A stretch of 64,000 bases of DNA from Bradysia coprophila (Eukaryota; Arthropoda; Insecta; Diptera; Sciaridae). Location: contig NW_023503501.1 of the NCBI RefSeq assembly GCF_014529535.1, positions 7,198,150 to 7,262,149 on the forward strand, in the 5' to 3' direction. The notes under the pieces are model-generated. The model was not told where the DNA came from. It worked only from the letters and a program-made list of their open reading frames with translations, and ran no database searches. The first letter of the stretch is position 1. Each line of letters opens with the position of its first letter. Below, piece by piece: positions 19,977 through 32,494 of this stretch. Position numbers and translations under genes: made by a program.

Positions 19977-21400
19977 ATGGGTAGGTTGCGATTTTAGTGA
20001 AACTTTTATCTTAAATCATCTGCCTTAAATTTAACAAATTTAAAGTTAAATTTAATCAAAATTGCTTTGCCGCTGTCGGTTCTATCGAATGTAGAAAGTA
20101 TTTTCCCGATCGAATCGTAAAATTCCATTTTATTTGCGATAACTTAAATTTCGGCTGTCGTATCGTCTGTTTTGTTTTTTGACAATCTTTGACAATTTTT
20201 GTTTCAAACTACGACGAACAATGCTTTCGTACAAACGATTCACGTGAATTAAAAATGTGCGGAATTCACCAGCGGCAGCGCAATTTATCCGATAAAACAT
20301 TGGTGTAATTGATAAAATTAGTGAAGTTTTATAACCTCAAACTTGTTTGCAGGTATCAGCCGTGATCCGTTCCATAAGCGACGAGCAACCGGAGGTAAGA
20401 GGAAACTTACCCGCAAGAAGCGAAAGTTCGAATTAGGTCGCCCAGCCGCCAATACAAAGGTACGTCCGGCATTTGATTGAATATTTTCGAAGTTGTAATC
20501 CAATGATGAGAAAATTTTGCGTGTCAGCAGAGTTGTTACAATGACGATAAAACTCAATGCGCATACTGACACTTCCGCTATATCTTGTCACCGTTGCACA
20601 TTGTCCAAATTAACCAATCGTTTCGCATCCATTACAGATCGGAGTACACCGTGTCCATGATGTGCGTACCCGCGGTGGAAACAAGAAATACCGTGCTCTT
20701 CGTTTAGACACCGGTAACTTTGCGTGGGCATCAGAAGGCACAGCTCGCAAGACACGTATCATCGATGTCGTCTACAATGCATCCAACAATGAATTGGTGC
20801 GAACAAAAACATTGGTGAAAAACGCCATTGTTTTGATCGATGCCACACCATTCCGGCAATGGTATGAAAGTCATTACATCCTACCATTGGGACGTAAGCG
20901 TGATGTTAAGAACAAGGACGGCGAAGAAAACGATGTGCTGACCAAGAAGCGAACCCAGAAGCAAATGACCAAGTATCTTGCACGTCAAAAGTATGCTAAG
21001 GTCGAGCCACATTTGGAGGAACAATTCTCGCAGGGTCGTCTTCTAGGTGAGTTAAATCTTAAGTTTTCATTTGGTTCCAATGTCTTTTGCTGTTGTTGCT
21101 TTTTAAATGATGATCCACACTCGGCGATTCACATAATTTTTGGTCTAATCTCGTTCTGAGATGAAGCCATACGTGAAATATGATCATGCTGTCATAGTTA
21201 CTCTGATAATTTCGATCCAATCAACCGCATGGATAGCACATTGAACTTTGCCATTTTATTGATTTTTCCCAATTTTCTTGTGCATTGCAGCCTGTGTTTC
21301 ATCCCGACCTGGACAGAGTGGACGTGCTGACGGTTACATTTTGGAGGGCAAAGAATATGATTTCTATCATAGAAAGATTAAGTCTAAGAAGACAAAATAA
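19977..21400 (+). CDS. RpS8: 40S ribosomal protein S8 (eS8)
   Basis: Four exons: 19977-19980 (only ATGG), 20353-20459, 20638-21046 and 21291-21400, giving 209 aa, the usual eS8 length. Seen: [19 protein letters not shown] at the N-terminus, the conserved [20 protein letters not shown] block, [20 protein letters not shown], and the C-terminus [13 protein letters not shown]. It is a structural component of the small ribosomal subunit. The one-codon first exon followed by a 372-bp intron is common in ribosomal protein genes. The leader is pyrimidine-rich (TTTACTCTTTCTCT), in keeping with TOP-type translational control. An AATAAA overlaps the stop codon (21396-21401), and another follows at 21423. 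Introns 2 and 3 hold possible C/D snoRNAs. Confidence 0.97.
20495..20575 (+). ncRNA. Possible box C/D snoRNA in RpS8 intron 2
   Basis: C box ATGATGA at 20503-20509, a C'-like ATGACGA at 20541-20547 and D box CTGA at 20566-20569, about 60 nt apart. The position is right for an intron-processed guide RNA. Ribosomal protein genes, RPS8 included in vertebrates, often host C/D snoRNAs. No convincing terminal stem and no verified rRNA target, so tentative. Confidence 0.35.
21100..21212 (+). ncRNA. Possible box C/D snoRNA in RpS8 intron 3
   Basis: C box ATGATGA at 21107-21113 and CTGA at 21156-21159 and 21203-21206. These could be D' and D boxes of one RNA or the end of a shorter one. AAAT before and ATTT after could form a short terminal stem. 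No target assigned. Confidence 0.3.
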
Positions 21401-23611
21401 ATGTAATACACAAATCGTAATCAATAAATCGATGATTACCGAATTGCCAGAGTTGAATTTTTCTATTAATTGAAACCCAAGCTTCGATCGGTGAGTACCC
21501 ACAGAATTACTTCGTTTAAAAAGTGGACTTACGGTAAGGAAAATATCTAATGAAGTCGCTGATTTGTCGGTAACGTTTAAACATTGTAAATGACGTTCTG
21601 GGTCCGGGCAAGTTTAGTTGTCACGGGTGACTACTTACATACAATAAAAGCGTTTATCGATGGCTATGTATACCAAATCCATAACATTGCAATCTGCGAA
21701 AATCTTATCCGATTTTGAATATCATAACTGTGGGTTCGAGTTAGAAGATGGGCATATTTTGGTCAGTATATCCTGAAGTAGTTTGTCGAGCACCTGTCGA
21801 ATTCCATAGCATGTCCCGTGATAAACGAAATTTCGTTTTGAAATAGATGAAGGCTACCGGACTTCTCTTAGTCTTCATGGAACACTATCCTATTAGTGAA
21901 CCGAATACAAAAAAAAAAAACTAAGATGCTCTAAGAGAAGTGTTTGATAAGTTATTTGATTTTAAATTTTGTTAGTCACTTGTGAAATGGGGCGGAAATA
22001 CAAATACGGACCTGGAAAAAGTTCGCACAGACCACAAAATACGCTGGTATCTTAAGAATTTTTTGTCGATGCCAGTTTCTCAAAGAAATACCAAATATAC
22101 TTAATATTACGTAACATTGAAGCACGTGCTCAAAATACGAGATCATCGTGAACTCGATACCGAAGCTATTTTCTCACACTCGCCAAACCATGAAAACACT
22201 GAATATCACGCGTCAAAAGTTATCGGAAACCACACTTTTTTAGTTCTCTCTCAGCAGACCTTGCAAACAGTTCTAGGGATCCAGGTGATGTTTTACTTAA
22301 TGGTGGAGTTTGTTTATGTTATTCGTCGAAGAGAGAAATTTGATACGAAGGCGGAGCTTACTCTCCGTATCAACGAGTAGTGTGATGCACATCGAACAAT
22401 CAACTCGTTCGGCTTTATATCGCGTATTTTCGGTTTCGTTTTTATTCTAATTCTTCTATACATTCAAGTTCAACCTTGAATTATATTTGGTTTTGTTGTT
22501 TGTGTATAGATTGTGGATTTGAGCACTACTTCACAGCATCGTCTTCGACTTCGTCTCGACGAAACATACATACTTATGCAAAAATTATTCTCTCGGTATA
22601 CGAATTCACACGTATACTGTAATTTCGTGGTTTCAATCCAAGTGATGCAAATAACTATTAACTGGTGCTTCACAAAATACGAGATGACCAGTAAAAGACA
22701 CTTCTTCTATGAGAAAGGAACTTCGGTATCGTGATCCCGATGATCAAGTATTTTGTGCCGAAGTGCCGCACAAAATACGAGATGACCAGTAAAATATTGT
22801 TTTTAATACAAAAAACTGATATCGACAGGTACCACCGTTTTTTGTGGTCTGTACGAACTTCAACCACATAAATACAGAACAGAAAGGTGTATCAATGGAA
22901 CAAAAATTGATTAGTGTCGGATTGTGGTCGTCAACTAATATGTTCGAAGTGGGAAAGTAGTACCTGAGAGTTCATGTCTGTAAATCGAATATTAATGCTA
23001 GAACGACATAAAATCTCAAATGTCCTGTACTTCCGTAATTTCACACTAGAGCTACGCATATGTTTTTGTATTTGTAATTTTGAAACTGAAATAAATGAAA
23101 TGAAATGAAATGAAATGATTTGCATAAGGAGACTCAATGAACATTTTAAACAAAAGAATTTAAAATTTTCACTAAGTCCCTCATCTAAATTGCGGCCGTG
23201 TACGCTCGTGGTATTTTAGTCGACACGAAAAAGAATAGCCAACTCTCGATATGATTTAAGCCCACTATTTGACTTGGCTCATAGTTATCTTTGGTGCTAG
23301 AGAGAGCATTGGATCTCTTCTTTCATATCCATGCATTTTACGGACATCGTATGGTATTGACGCAAAAACTCTCTTCAGTTTTCGAGAATTGTTCCTGTTG
23401 TCACTGAAAATTCTTAGGTATAATTTTTCAGAGATATCAGAGACAATAGCAGTCCAGTAGAATTGAAAGTTGATTTACAACAATTTCCTGCAAATCTCCA
23501 AAAACTTATTTATGAAATCAACAGTCGGTTTTAAAATTATCGAGGGTCTAAAACTGTTCTGTTGGACTATACGCTTAACCATCCCAGACGTTAAAAATAC
23601 AGGTTAAAATT
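21401..23611. other. Intergenic region with one TIR element and a microsatellite
   Basis: Contains the inverted-repeat element at 22019-22860 and an (AAATG)n run of about five units at 23094-23117. No supported gene. ORFs of 60-87 codons lack recognisable domains. Confidence 0.5.
22019..22860. mobile_element. TIR element of about 840 bp, non-autonomous
   Basis: The left end AAGTTCGCACAGACCACAAA and the right end TTTGTGGTCTGTACGAACTT are inverted repeats. They extend inward through TGGTATC and TCGATGCCAGTTT against ACTGATATCGA. Inside, CACAAAATACGAGATGACCA occurs twice (about 22671 and 22769) in direct orientation. No transposase. Confidence 0.7.
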
Positions 23612-24441
23612 TCACATAAAATTTAATGGATTCGAATACGTTCCCAGTGCTAACTCAATCAATGAAAAACTGCAACCGGGATACTCCATCGGGCATAATA
23701 TTTTATTTCTCCCTTTCCGATGGGCCTGGTCATACTCTCGTATGGTATTGTGCTCGAATGATAGTACCTTCGTTGTTGGTAATGTGAACACGGTACGCAC
23801 CAACTCCTCCACCATATTTGATCCTTTGCTGTTAAAATATTGCGTGCTCTCGCACAGAGCTCGTAAAATGCATTGTCTTCCATTGTATCCCATGCTGTGT
23901 GAAGAAAAGAATACGTTTCAACTTAGATTTCCTCACCGACAAACGTGAAGTACCGCGTGTACCGTTATGAGACTGATTAAGTCAGAAAACTCTGACAAAT
24001 AATACTCACTTATCAATTGCGACCTCTAATTTATTGTACAGTTCTCGCCGATGTCGCCGAAGAATTTCAGGCTTCGGTTTGTGCTTAGTTAGATGTTGAT
24101 GGTTTATGACAAACGTTTCATTCGGAAGTTCATAAGCGACACCGTAATTCAGCGCCCAACTTATGTAAATATAATTTGGATTGCCAATGTAGCCAAATGT
24201 TCCACAAAACGCCACCTAATGAACTGATGATTAGCTGGTGAAGTTAGACAATCACTTCGAAAATACGCACCGAGAACGATGAACCTTCCGGGAAGGCCAT
24301 ATATCTTTTTCGTCTTGACAGTTTTTTCAGTCCATCGCCGGAAGTGTTAACACTTCGCCTATTTTCTTCCAGTGTTGTTCCTGTACAAAATCCGAACAAG
24401 CATCCAATGGTGATTATGAACAGAATCAGATTTCTATTCAT
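23612..24441 (-). CDS. DM4/12-domain secreted protein
   Basis: Three exons, 24441-24271, 24215-24010 and 23894-23612, joining in frame to 219 aa. The start is the Met of MNRNLILFIITIGCLFGFCT, a signal peptide; an upstream in-frame Met would bury it. The mature protein shows the insect DM4/12 pattern: KRYMAFPEGSSFSVAF, GTFGYIGNPNYIYISWALNY, GVAYELPNET, RRELYNKLEVAIDNMGYNGR, then QCILRALCE and YPGCSFSLIELALGTYS with conserved cysteines. DM4/12 proteins are a widespread insect family of extracellular proteins of unknown biochemical role. The dibasic RRKR just before the domain could be a processing site. Confidence 0.9.
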
Positions 24442-26973
24442 TTCAAAAAGAGTAAGAAATGTACAGCGGATGATCTGCAAGAGTCTGTGTAGAGTGTGTT
24501 GTAGGTGTGATATCTGTACCTACAGTTTTGAAATTCTTATTCACAATTCGAGAACTAAAAGAACAAAAAATAGACCATGATGGAAGAGGTACAATTGACC
24601 TGGACAAATAATATGTATCAGTACGATGTCGTTTTTCTTTTCTTTTTTCAATTTCAAATCATCTTTCACAGACGGCAAGCACATCAGCAGTATTAACGGG
24701 TCTATTACTTCTTTTGATCTTAGAATATTCAAGACATTGGATTCGAAATCTTTTACTTCTTTTGTATTAACACATGCATTTTGCTATAAGATCAAAGTGT
24801 TTCAAGAGATCGTCGTCTATTTTTGTTGTGGGTTTTCAATAGCAGATGAAACTGAATATCACAACAAGTGCATTCCATTTTCTTACAAAAAACGTCTAGG
24901 TATAGTTAGAACATTTTTAGAAACAAACTGAAAAGACTCGCTCATTTGCGTCGAAAAGGTGTATATTGACCAATGTAATTTGAACATGGTTCACGAAACG
25001 ATGTGTGATTTTTCTCTTTTGATTCTTCCTTTTTGGAACGAAACTGTTCTCCAGTTATTTATGAAACTTGTTACAATGAAATTGTAATTTTGATATAATT
25101 ATGTGTAAATGAGAACGATTTAACAGTTCTTCAATCTTTAAAAAAAAAACTTCCGCAAGCAAATTTTTATGTGGTTAAGTAATGTACATCTACCGTTATA
25201 GGCAAACACTCAATGAATTTAGAATTTGTATGCTTCATGCTTCAACCAACAATATTAAACGAGGTCTAGGTGAAATTCAGATTAAAATGATGTGTTTAGT
25301 AGGATTGTTATTCCATGTATTCTTAAGAGTGTCTCCATTTCCGATCAAACAAAGGAAACGAAGAAAGTCACGTTTTTGGTATAACTCAAGCCCATAACCA
25401 TCATGGCCGAACCAGGATTCCTGATATGAATAGAGTCGACCTAGTAGAGTCCACTCTTTACATTGAATCAATCCAAAAAATAGTTGCGGTTTTGCTTAAG
25501 TCGGAGTGAATTTCTCTAAAAAATCTTTCGAGTTTTAAATCTAAACATAAAATCAGGTGTTCGTTAATCAACAACTAAATATGTTGGAATTCGCTTAGCC
25601 AACAATAAATGCAGAGGGACCAAGACCCATCAGGATTTTTTTCTCGAGAATTTTCAAGAATTACGAGATTTTTTTTCACTTTATGAGCTTAGCCGGTTCT
25701 TTCAGAACCTTGGAATTTTCGAGAATTTTTGAATTTTAGAATTTCGAGTAAGGAAACCTGAACGTGATTGGTTTAATTTTAACTTGACCCGAATTAACCT
25801 GAAATCTGTTTCGACGCGAAAAATAATGATCTCCGCAATAACCTGACCTGACAAGTCTTCAGGTTACTTGATTTTCTATGTAAAGTTTTACTATTTTCCT
25901 TTTTAAATTTCGAATTAAAATTACGACAAGTCAGGTTAGATCAGGTCAAGTGTAAATCAGGCTCAGGTTATTTTTAATGGGAAACCTAAACGATTTGAAC
26001 ACCACAGAAAACACTTTCACTGGCAATCAGCTACAGACAAAATTTTCACGGAAACCCAGTCACAGAAAAATTCTTGCTGTAAAACCTTCTGCAGGACGCA
26101 AACACAAAGAGGAAATCCACAGATCATTGGTTATAGACTGCAAGTTAGAATAACAGTTTATGATTAATCCCTTTCTTCGGTCAAATAAAAAAATCAGGTC
26201 AAAATCGACCTGTTCCGAGTCTTAGTTTCAAGAATTTTGCTTTTAAAGAATTTCAAAAATCAATTTCACGAAAATATGCACTAGTGTATACCCTTTCAGA
26301 ACCAGCTTTTCCTCCATGTCTTCCTTCCCATTCTCCTAGCTATTCTCATCCGATAATAAAATAGGTCAGAGAGTGAAACAGACGAAAATTTTCCGTTGGG
26401 AACCTTTGCAGACATGAAAAACGTTGGTTACAGAGCAGGGATAAATTGTAACTCCATCGCCATCCAACTTTCCATTTTCTCCCACTTGTTTCACAAATCA
26501 CCTACTCGCGTATTATAACTTAACTCAATGTTATACCATAGTACTGTTCCTAAGTTCAGGAGCAGTGCTATAGTAGACTCAAACAAAATATCTTGCTCAC
26601 ACAACATGCTGCGCAAACGAAGCGTGACGGCAACTCACGATAATGTCATAGTGACATAAGGAAGTTCTATGTGTGTGCGTGGTGGTTGTGTAAATAATAT
26701 TGAACTCCACTCAGCGTGTGTGATGAACGTGATGATAGTTAATAAAATTGTTATCTTGATAAAGTTTTGATGTAACCGTTCGCGCAATTTTTAATCGAAA
26801 TCGCGAATGAATCTTTTATAATTGCCAATCAAACTATGTGGATGTCATTCATCCAGAAATTTTTTGAAAATGTACTATTCCGACAAGACGTGAATCCTAG
26901 AATGATGGTCTCTGTTCCTATATAATTGTTGTTGGCATAAGGTTTGTCTCAAACCAAATATTTATCTGAACAG
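24442..26973. other. Intergenic region, no supported gene
   Basis: AT-rich sequence with low-complexity GAATTTTCGAGAATTTTT-like stretches near 25640-25750. No conserved ORF, RNA gene or clear inverted-repeat element was recognised. The missing first exon of the thiamine pyrophosphokinase gene probably lies at the right end. Confidence 0.4.
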
Positions 26974-28015
26974 GAACCACCCACAAAATCAAAGGTGTGG
27001 ACACCATCTGAATTTCTAGACTCTACAGTTTCTGAATCCACTGAAGCCAACCATGCAATTGTCGTGTTGAATAGATCTATTGACTTGAAACCAACGCACA
27101 CTAAACAACTATGGGATAGAGGTAAAATGAGGGTGAATTGAATGTCTAGTCCACGTTCAGTATGTGATACAATTCTGCTTACTTACAGCCAAGTGTCGCT
27201 GTCTTGTCGATGGAGGAGCCAATCAGTGGCTAGAGTTTCTCAGAAAAAATCCCGACCTAATTACCGCTGAATATCCTGAATTGGTAACAGGAGATTTCGA
27301 TTCGATCACCGATTCAACGATGGCTCACTTCAAAAGATCACCAACAACGAACGTCATCCATACACCGAATCAGGATCACACTGACTTCACCAAATCATTG
27401 ATGGAATTGTCACCTTATATTCAAAGCGACAACGTTGGTGTTTTGCTCATTGTATTGGGAAACATATTCCGTTCTAAAGCGAATTTCACTTTATTTTCAG
27501 ATAGGCTCTGTGGTCGCCCTATTGGACACCTCTGGCCGAATCGATCACATTTTCGCCCATATCAGTACATTAGTTAAGGCACAGGGATTTTTGGACAATG
27601 TCAACATATTCATTCTATCGAGAGATTCCATCTCATGGCTGTTAAATGTGGGCAGTCATGTCATTCATATACCACAGGACTTTGTTGATCAACAATTTTG
27701 GTGTTCATTTGTACCGATCGACGGGAAATGTTGTGTTTCGACGACTGGACTTAAATGGAATTTGGGTGAGTTGGTCGATTACTTTTCCGATTACCTAATC
27801 TCCTGCAGAAACTTCGTCTGTTCGTTCTTTCTGTAACGTTGGAGGACTTATCAGTTTGTCAATTTTATAAAAATCAAAATTGTTTTTCAGACAATCAATT
27901 CACTCAATTCGGTGGTATAGTGAGTACGTCGAACACCTATTCGTCAAATGTGGTGACTTTGCAGTCAGATGGTTTATTGTATTGGTCAATGGGAATAACA
28001 AATGAAGAAAGCTGA
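26974..28015 (+). CDS. Tpk1: Thiamine pyrophosphokinase (5' exon missing from model)
   Basis: Transfers pyrophosphate from ATP to thiamine, making thiamine pyrophosphate in the cytosol. Exons 26974-27121, 27189-27451, 27501-27765 and 27891-28015 join in frame (266 aa plus stop). Family motifs are seen in order: FLDSTVSES, HAIVVLNRSID, LWDRAKCRCLVDGGAN, LVTGDFDSI, TPNQDHTDFTKSLMEL, LDTSGRIDHIFAHISTL, then TTGLKWNLDNQFTQFGG and VSTSNTYSSNVVTLQSDG. DGGAN, GDFDS, DQDHTDF (here NQDHTDF) and GRIDH line the active site in known enzymes. The length fits animal TPK1. The first modelled exon has no Met and an in-frame TAA at 26938-26940, so the start codon is on an upstream exon I could not identify. 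Confidence 0.9.
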
Positions 28016-30885
28016 ACCGGCTAACGATACAATCGAACCTGTTATTTAGAGTATTTAATTATCCGTGGGTTAGGTGATAGCGATCGATGGGAAAGAATGG
28101 TCCAGCTGAAGTCGCAGAGTATGTTGTAAGATTTATAAAGACCTTGGCTCTATTATTCGTCATTCCATTTTTGATTTCCGAGTTAAACTTATCGTAAAAA
28201 TGATCACAATCGGTCGAAACGAGCAGTCTCATCAATATTGAGATCTATTTACATTACCCCTAAAGCCTTTGTCGTAGTTTTATTAGATTTGCTTTATTAA
28301 TTTGCTCATCGACACGACCTATGTTAGAAATGTTTGTCCCTATTTATAAACTTCCACAAGTACAACCCTCATTTACTTGTGTTTCTTAAACGTTAAAGTA
28401 GTTGATTTACCGAATCTAGTACTTTAAGGTCAATAGAAGAAGCAGAAAAAGAATAACGAATCAGTTAACTGTTTCTAAGCTAGTTTTGTTGGCTCTAACC
28501 GCATCTGCAAAATATTTTATTCAATTGTAATACACATGAGAACATTAAGATCTTAAGTGGCAATTCGTAATCAGAATTTTCCTTTGTATTTAGTTAAGAA
28601 TAATACTCTCTCGAGAGCATTGATAGTACTTACCCAGATCTCGAACTTAGAATCTGAGAAAAAACATGTTCTCGTTCAGTTGTGAAAAAATTTTTGCGTC
28701 GAAACCGTACTTTTCTTGATCGCCCTCTGATCAACGCCCTCTGTATGTAAAATTCATGACATATTTCGAAATATGAAAAGATTAGACTCGTTTTCGTGTG
28801 ATTATTGACCTCGGCTTCGCCTCGGATCAACAAAATTCACACAAAAACTCTACTTTTCATCCATATAGCCCTGTAAATTACTATTGTTTCCAGTTTTAAG
28901 TTAGAGTTTTTTTGTTATATTGTTTCGGCTTAGTTAGAGCTATGCCATGGCAGGTAGTTTTGTGAGTGCATCGTGAAGACTCATATTTTCGTTCCGAGTT
29001 ATTTTTCCAGAGACCAGATCAGAGATTTTACGAAGACAGAATGGCATTTTAATCGAACTATTTTCAAAAAAAAATTAATCCTCAAAACATTCCCCCATAA
29101 TGGACTCGCCCTTTTTGGAGCATTTGTGAGCTAAAGAATTATTTTTTTGTGCCGAAAACCAGACATTAACTAACATCCGGTTTTTCAATTCTAACCTACT
29201 AAATGAATTGAATGTGTGACCCATGATTTTTTGAATTTTTACCTCCACGATTCCCATATCCTTGCCAATATACCGTCCTTATCATGACTCATTACAGTAG
29301 CACTACTTACGTCCCTCGAGGGATCTTTTACCTCAACTCCCCAGTGAATAAGCGAATAAAAATGTTGATTGTAAATAAATAAAAAATAATTTCTTTGAGT
29401 TGACGCCGATCAGAGTTGGCCCTAAAATTTTACCATTGAAGGAAAAACAACAGCTCTCACGAACGAGAGGTTACTACATTTAATGTTGTTGATTTTTCCA
29501 GGAAAATATCCCTGCGTGAGTGCAAATAATATGTATCCTTGGTATCGAGGAATTTTTTTGTCGAAAAAGCGGATACCGGCTCACTGGGAAGAAATGATGA
29601 AAAGGAGAGGAGAAGCGGAAAAATTACTAGAAATGGGGAAATCGACTGAAATAGGAAAATGACCAGAAGTGCGGAAACACTACTGGTCCTTGGGTCAGAA
29701 AAATGGCTCCATAAGATAACTGGAAAACCCGAAAAACCTCGAGCGTTCGGTCCTGACTAAAATGACCAAATGAAATCGGAAAATTAGCAAAAAACGGAAA
29801 ATCTCTTCTTGTAATCGAGATCGAAAATTGAAATTGGTTGAAGTTGAAAAACTAGAAAATCTTAAAAATAGCAAAATGGGTGGCAAACGAACAGGAATCA
29901 GGAATTAAATGATTAGATGATAACAGATGAGCATACAATCGAGATCTAATGTAGCCTTGTAATTGTAATCAAACAAAAAATATCGCTCGCTTCGCTCGCG
30001 ATTTCAGCGTTCATAAAATTGTTAATCAATTTTCTTCATTTCGGAAACGTTGAAATAGCGTCGCTTTAGTCAATATGCTTTCGACAAAGAAATTATTCTA
30101 ATTAATTTATAACAAATCAAATATGTTTGAAACGGCATTAGCATCGTCATTTTCAAACGTTTTCAAAATTGATGCACAATTTCCTCTCTGAATTTCTGTT
30201 GAATATTGTTGTATCAAGAAATTTGTCGAGCGCTTAGATATCGATAAATTATGATGAAATGATGCCGTATTGTGTTCAGGAACCTTAAAGAGTAGGTTGC
30301 TTCAGTAAGATTGAAAATATTCTTTACCGGGAAATCGGATTTGAATACCGAGAAGAAAACATTTTTCGTACAAATGAGAAAAATCCCATCTCTGAAAACA
30401 ATTCCCATTGATCCCAAAGGTAATTGCTCTATTGGTTATGATACTGCTGTTATGATGGAAAGCCAGAGGGGGCAATTTTCATTTTTCTTTATTGAAAACG
30501 GTGAGAAAAGGGAGTGAAGTGCGCTCCGTGCTTTAGCGGTCTAATGATGAAATTCGTCTTGGGTGAAGCAGCACTTGTCTAAGATTTTTTTTTAAGTCAA
30601 TAAACGAAAAATGGATTTTCAAACTTGAGTAAGCTATCTTTAATCAGATATAATTGCATCAAATTTGTATAAAAACGAATATTATTTTCCCTTTCCATAA
30701 TATTGGCACTCCCACGTCAAAACATTATGGACGACAAAACGTAAATTAAATCCATGATTCCATTAACTGTTAGAAAAAGAAAAGAGTCAAGTTGTTGTGT
30801 TCGAGAGCAACTAGCGTATGGGCGACAATGACGAAGCATTTTCACCTTTTGTTGTTGTTGTTGTTAGATTTTGCATGTTCAACAT
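28016..30885. other. Intergenic region, no supported gene
   Basis: No recognisable protein or RNA gene. Short repeats with palindromic GCTCGCTTCGCTCGC words (about 29990) suggest decayed mobile DNA. Two weak ORFs (30311-30517 and 29695-29886) lack domains. Confidence 0.4.
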
Positions 30886-31956
30886 TTACGCCGTTGTCTT
30901 GAATCGTTCTAAGCGTTGGCGAGCCTTTTCGGCCATCTGTTCGTTTGATGTTGTAACGCTCGAACCGGAAACGGCTGCTTTATTCTCATCCGATTTACCG
31001 AATCTTTCCGATCGCTTTTGCAATTTCTCGAGATTCTCGATTTTATTCATCTCTTTGGACACCGATCCACCAAAACGTTCAGCGCGTTTCTTAAGTACAT
31101 CCACATTCGCAACCGAGCTGCTGCCGTTCTTGACGCTGGAATTTGTGTTTGACTCAGTCTTAGCATCAGTTGCCGTTGTGGTTATCGGTGTTAGTCCGAA
31201 CCGTTCGGATCTGGCCGCTTTTAACGATTCTGTAGCAATGGGTGCGCCGAATTTCTTCGCCCTCAATTCCAAACGTTCCTTAGCTGTGAGCTGTGATAGT
31301 TTGACGACCTTTTTGTCATCTTCGTTTGTTTTGTCTGTATTTGAAATGGTAATTGTTCGATCGTCTGTAGCGGCTGCTGTTGGACTAGTGATTGTGAATT
31401 TTCTGGTTTTTTCCAACGGAGTGGGCGTAGAGACCTCGTCTGTTGATGGTGCATCTGGCGAAACAACAATGTTCAATTTTCGTTTCAAAATTACTTTCTT
31501 TGTATTGGCATCCGTTGGCTGGCTGCTTGGTTCAGGCGATTTGGATTTAATACTGTCGGGCGGAGTTTTCAAAACAACATCTTCATGATTGAAATCACTG
31601 TCGTGATGGACCTCATCGTCTAATTCTTCATTTAATTCGTCGTCGTCCATAATATCATCATTTAGCACGGACTCGTCAAGCAGGGTGTTGTCGCCTTCTA
31701 AATGCCAATAATATCTCAGTTATTTGTTAGCTACAGCAAAGTATCTCGAACGCTTACCGATCAATGCAGCTTGGAGACGTTCAGTTAATTCTGTTTTGTT
31801 TCCCACAGTCGATTTTCCACGATTTTTTAGCTCCTTTTTCAAGTCGGCGACCTTTAGTTGACGATAACATACATAACCTCAATTTGATTTTTATTTGGAA
31901 GATAGCAACTTTCAACTAACCTTCATTTTCGAAATGTCTGTTGCAACGTCTGCCAT
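30886..31956 (-). CDS. SAP-domain ribonucleoprotein (SARNP/CIP29/Tho1 homologue)
   Basis: Three exons, 31956-31921, 31851-31758 and 31697-30886, giving 313 aa. Residues 9-42 form a SAP DNA/RNA-binding domain (KVADLKKELKNRG, KTELTERLQAALIEG). An acidic stretch (DDDELNEELDDE) and a Ser/Thr/Pro-rich linker follow. After that come three or more repeats of the family motif R-x-x-R-F-G: KERLELRAKKFG, RSERFGL, KKRAERFGG, QKRSERFGK, ending KARQRLERFK. In animals this protein joins the TREX mRNA-export complex and binds the helicase UAP56/DDX39B through the RERFG-type repeats. It acts in the nucleus. The linker is longer than in the roughly 210-aa human protein. Confidence 0.92.
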
Positions 31957-32267
31957 GATTTGTGTTGGTATATTTAGCCTGTACAATTCTTAACCTTTTT
32001 TAGGTTTGTTTATTTAATCAAACGAAAATCCTGAAAATATACTCTTTCGTGAAAGCAGCAAATGTCAACCATGTCAACAACAAAAAAAAGACGGTTTAAC
32101 TTGATTACATAGAACGCAATAGTCTATCTTTAAACACATTCATCTATCAACAAAAAAAGAGCGGCAATATATGAAAGTATAAAACGGCTGATCGGCTGAT
32201 TTATCTAAGGTTGTATATACGCAGGTAACGCCGATGTTATCTAAGCCGCCGAGAAGTGAGTTTCAAC

Positions 32268-32494
32268 CAAGGCTGTATACTTGGGGAGGTCACGCAGATA
32301 CAAATACGCGGGTTACACACCACAGTTGATGATAAAATGGCCGATTTCATACAAATATTCACCTACTCTGATGATTCTCGTCGTCTTGATGATGTGGGGA
32401 ATTTTTTGTATATGTAAAGTCATCAGAAGTGGTGTGTTCCCGCGTATCTAATAAAATGACGGTCTGCGTGACCTCCCCAAAGTATACAGCCTTG
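32268..32494. mobile_element. 227-bp MITE with 8-bp target duplication, copy 2
   Basis: Terminal inverted repeats: CAAGGCTGTATACTTGGGGA on the left and CCCCAAAGTATACAGCCTTG on the right, each extended by GAGGTCACGCAGA. It is flanked by GTTTCAAC at 32260-32267 and 32495-32502. Same family as 3933-4209. The 8-bp duplication points to hAT-type mobilisation. Confidence 0.88.

Noticed and set aside
24626-24931. 101-codon plus-strand ORF
   Set aside because: Phe/Ser-rich translation of AT-rich DNA just upstream of the DM4/12 gene; no motif or signal peptide.
30311-30517. 68-codon plus-strand ORF
   Set aside because: Begins at TTG, no domain, no splice partner found.
30818-31588. 256-codon plus-strand ORF
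   Set aside because: Antisense shadow of the SARNP coding exon; the minus-strand frame has the SAP domain and RFG repeats.
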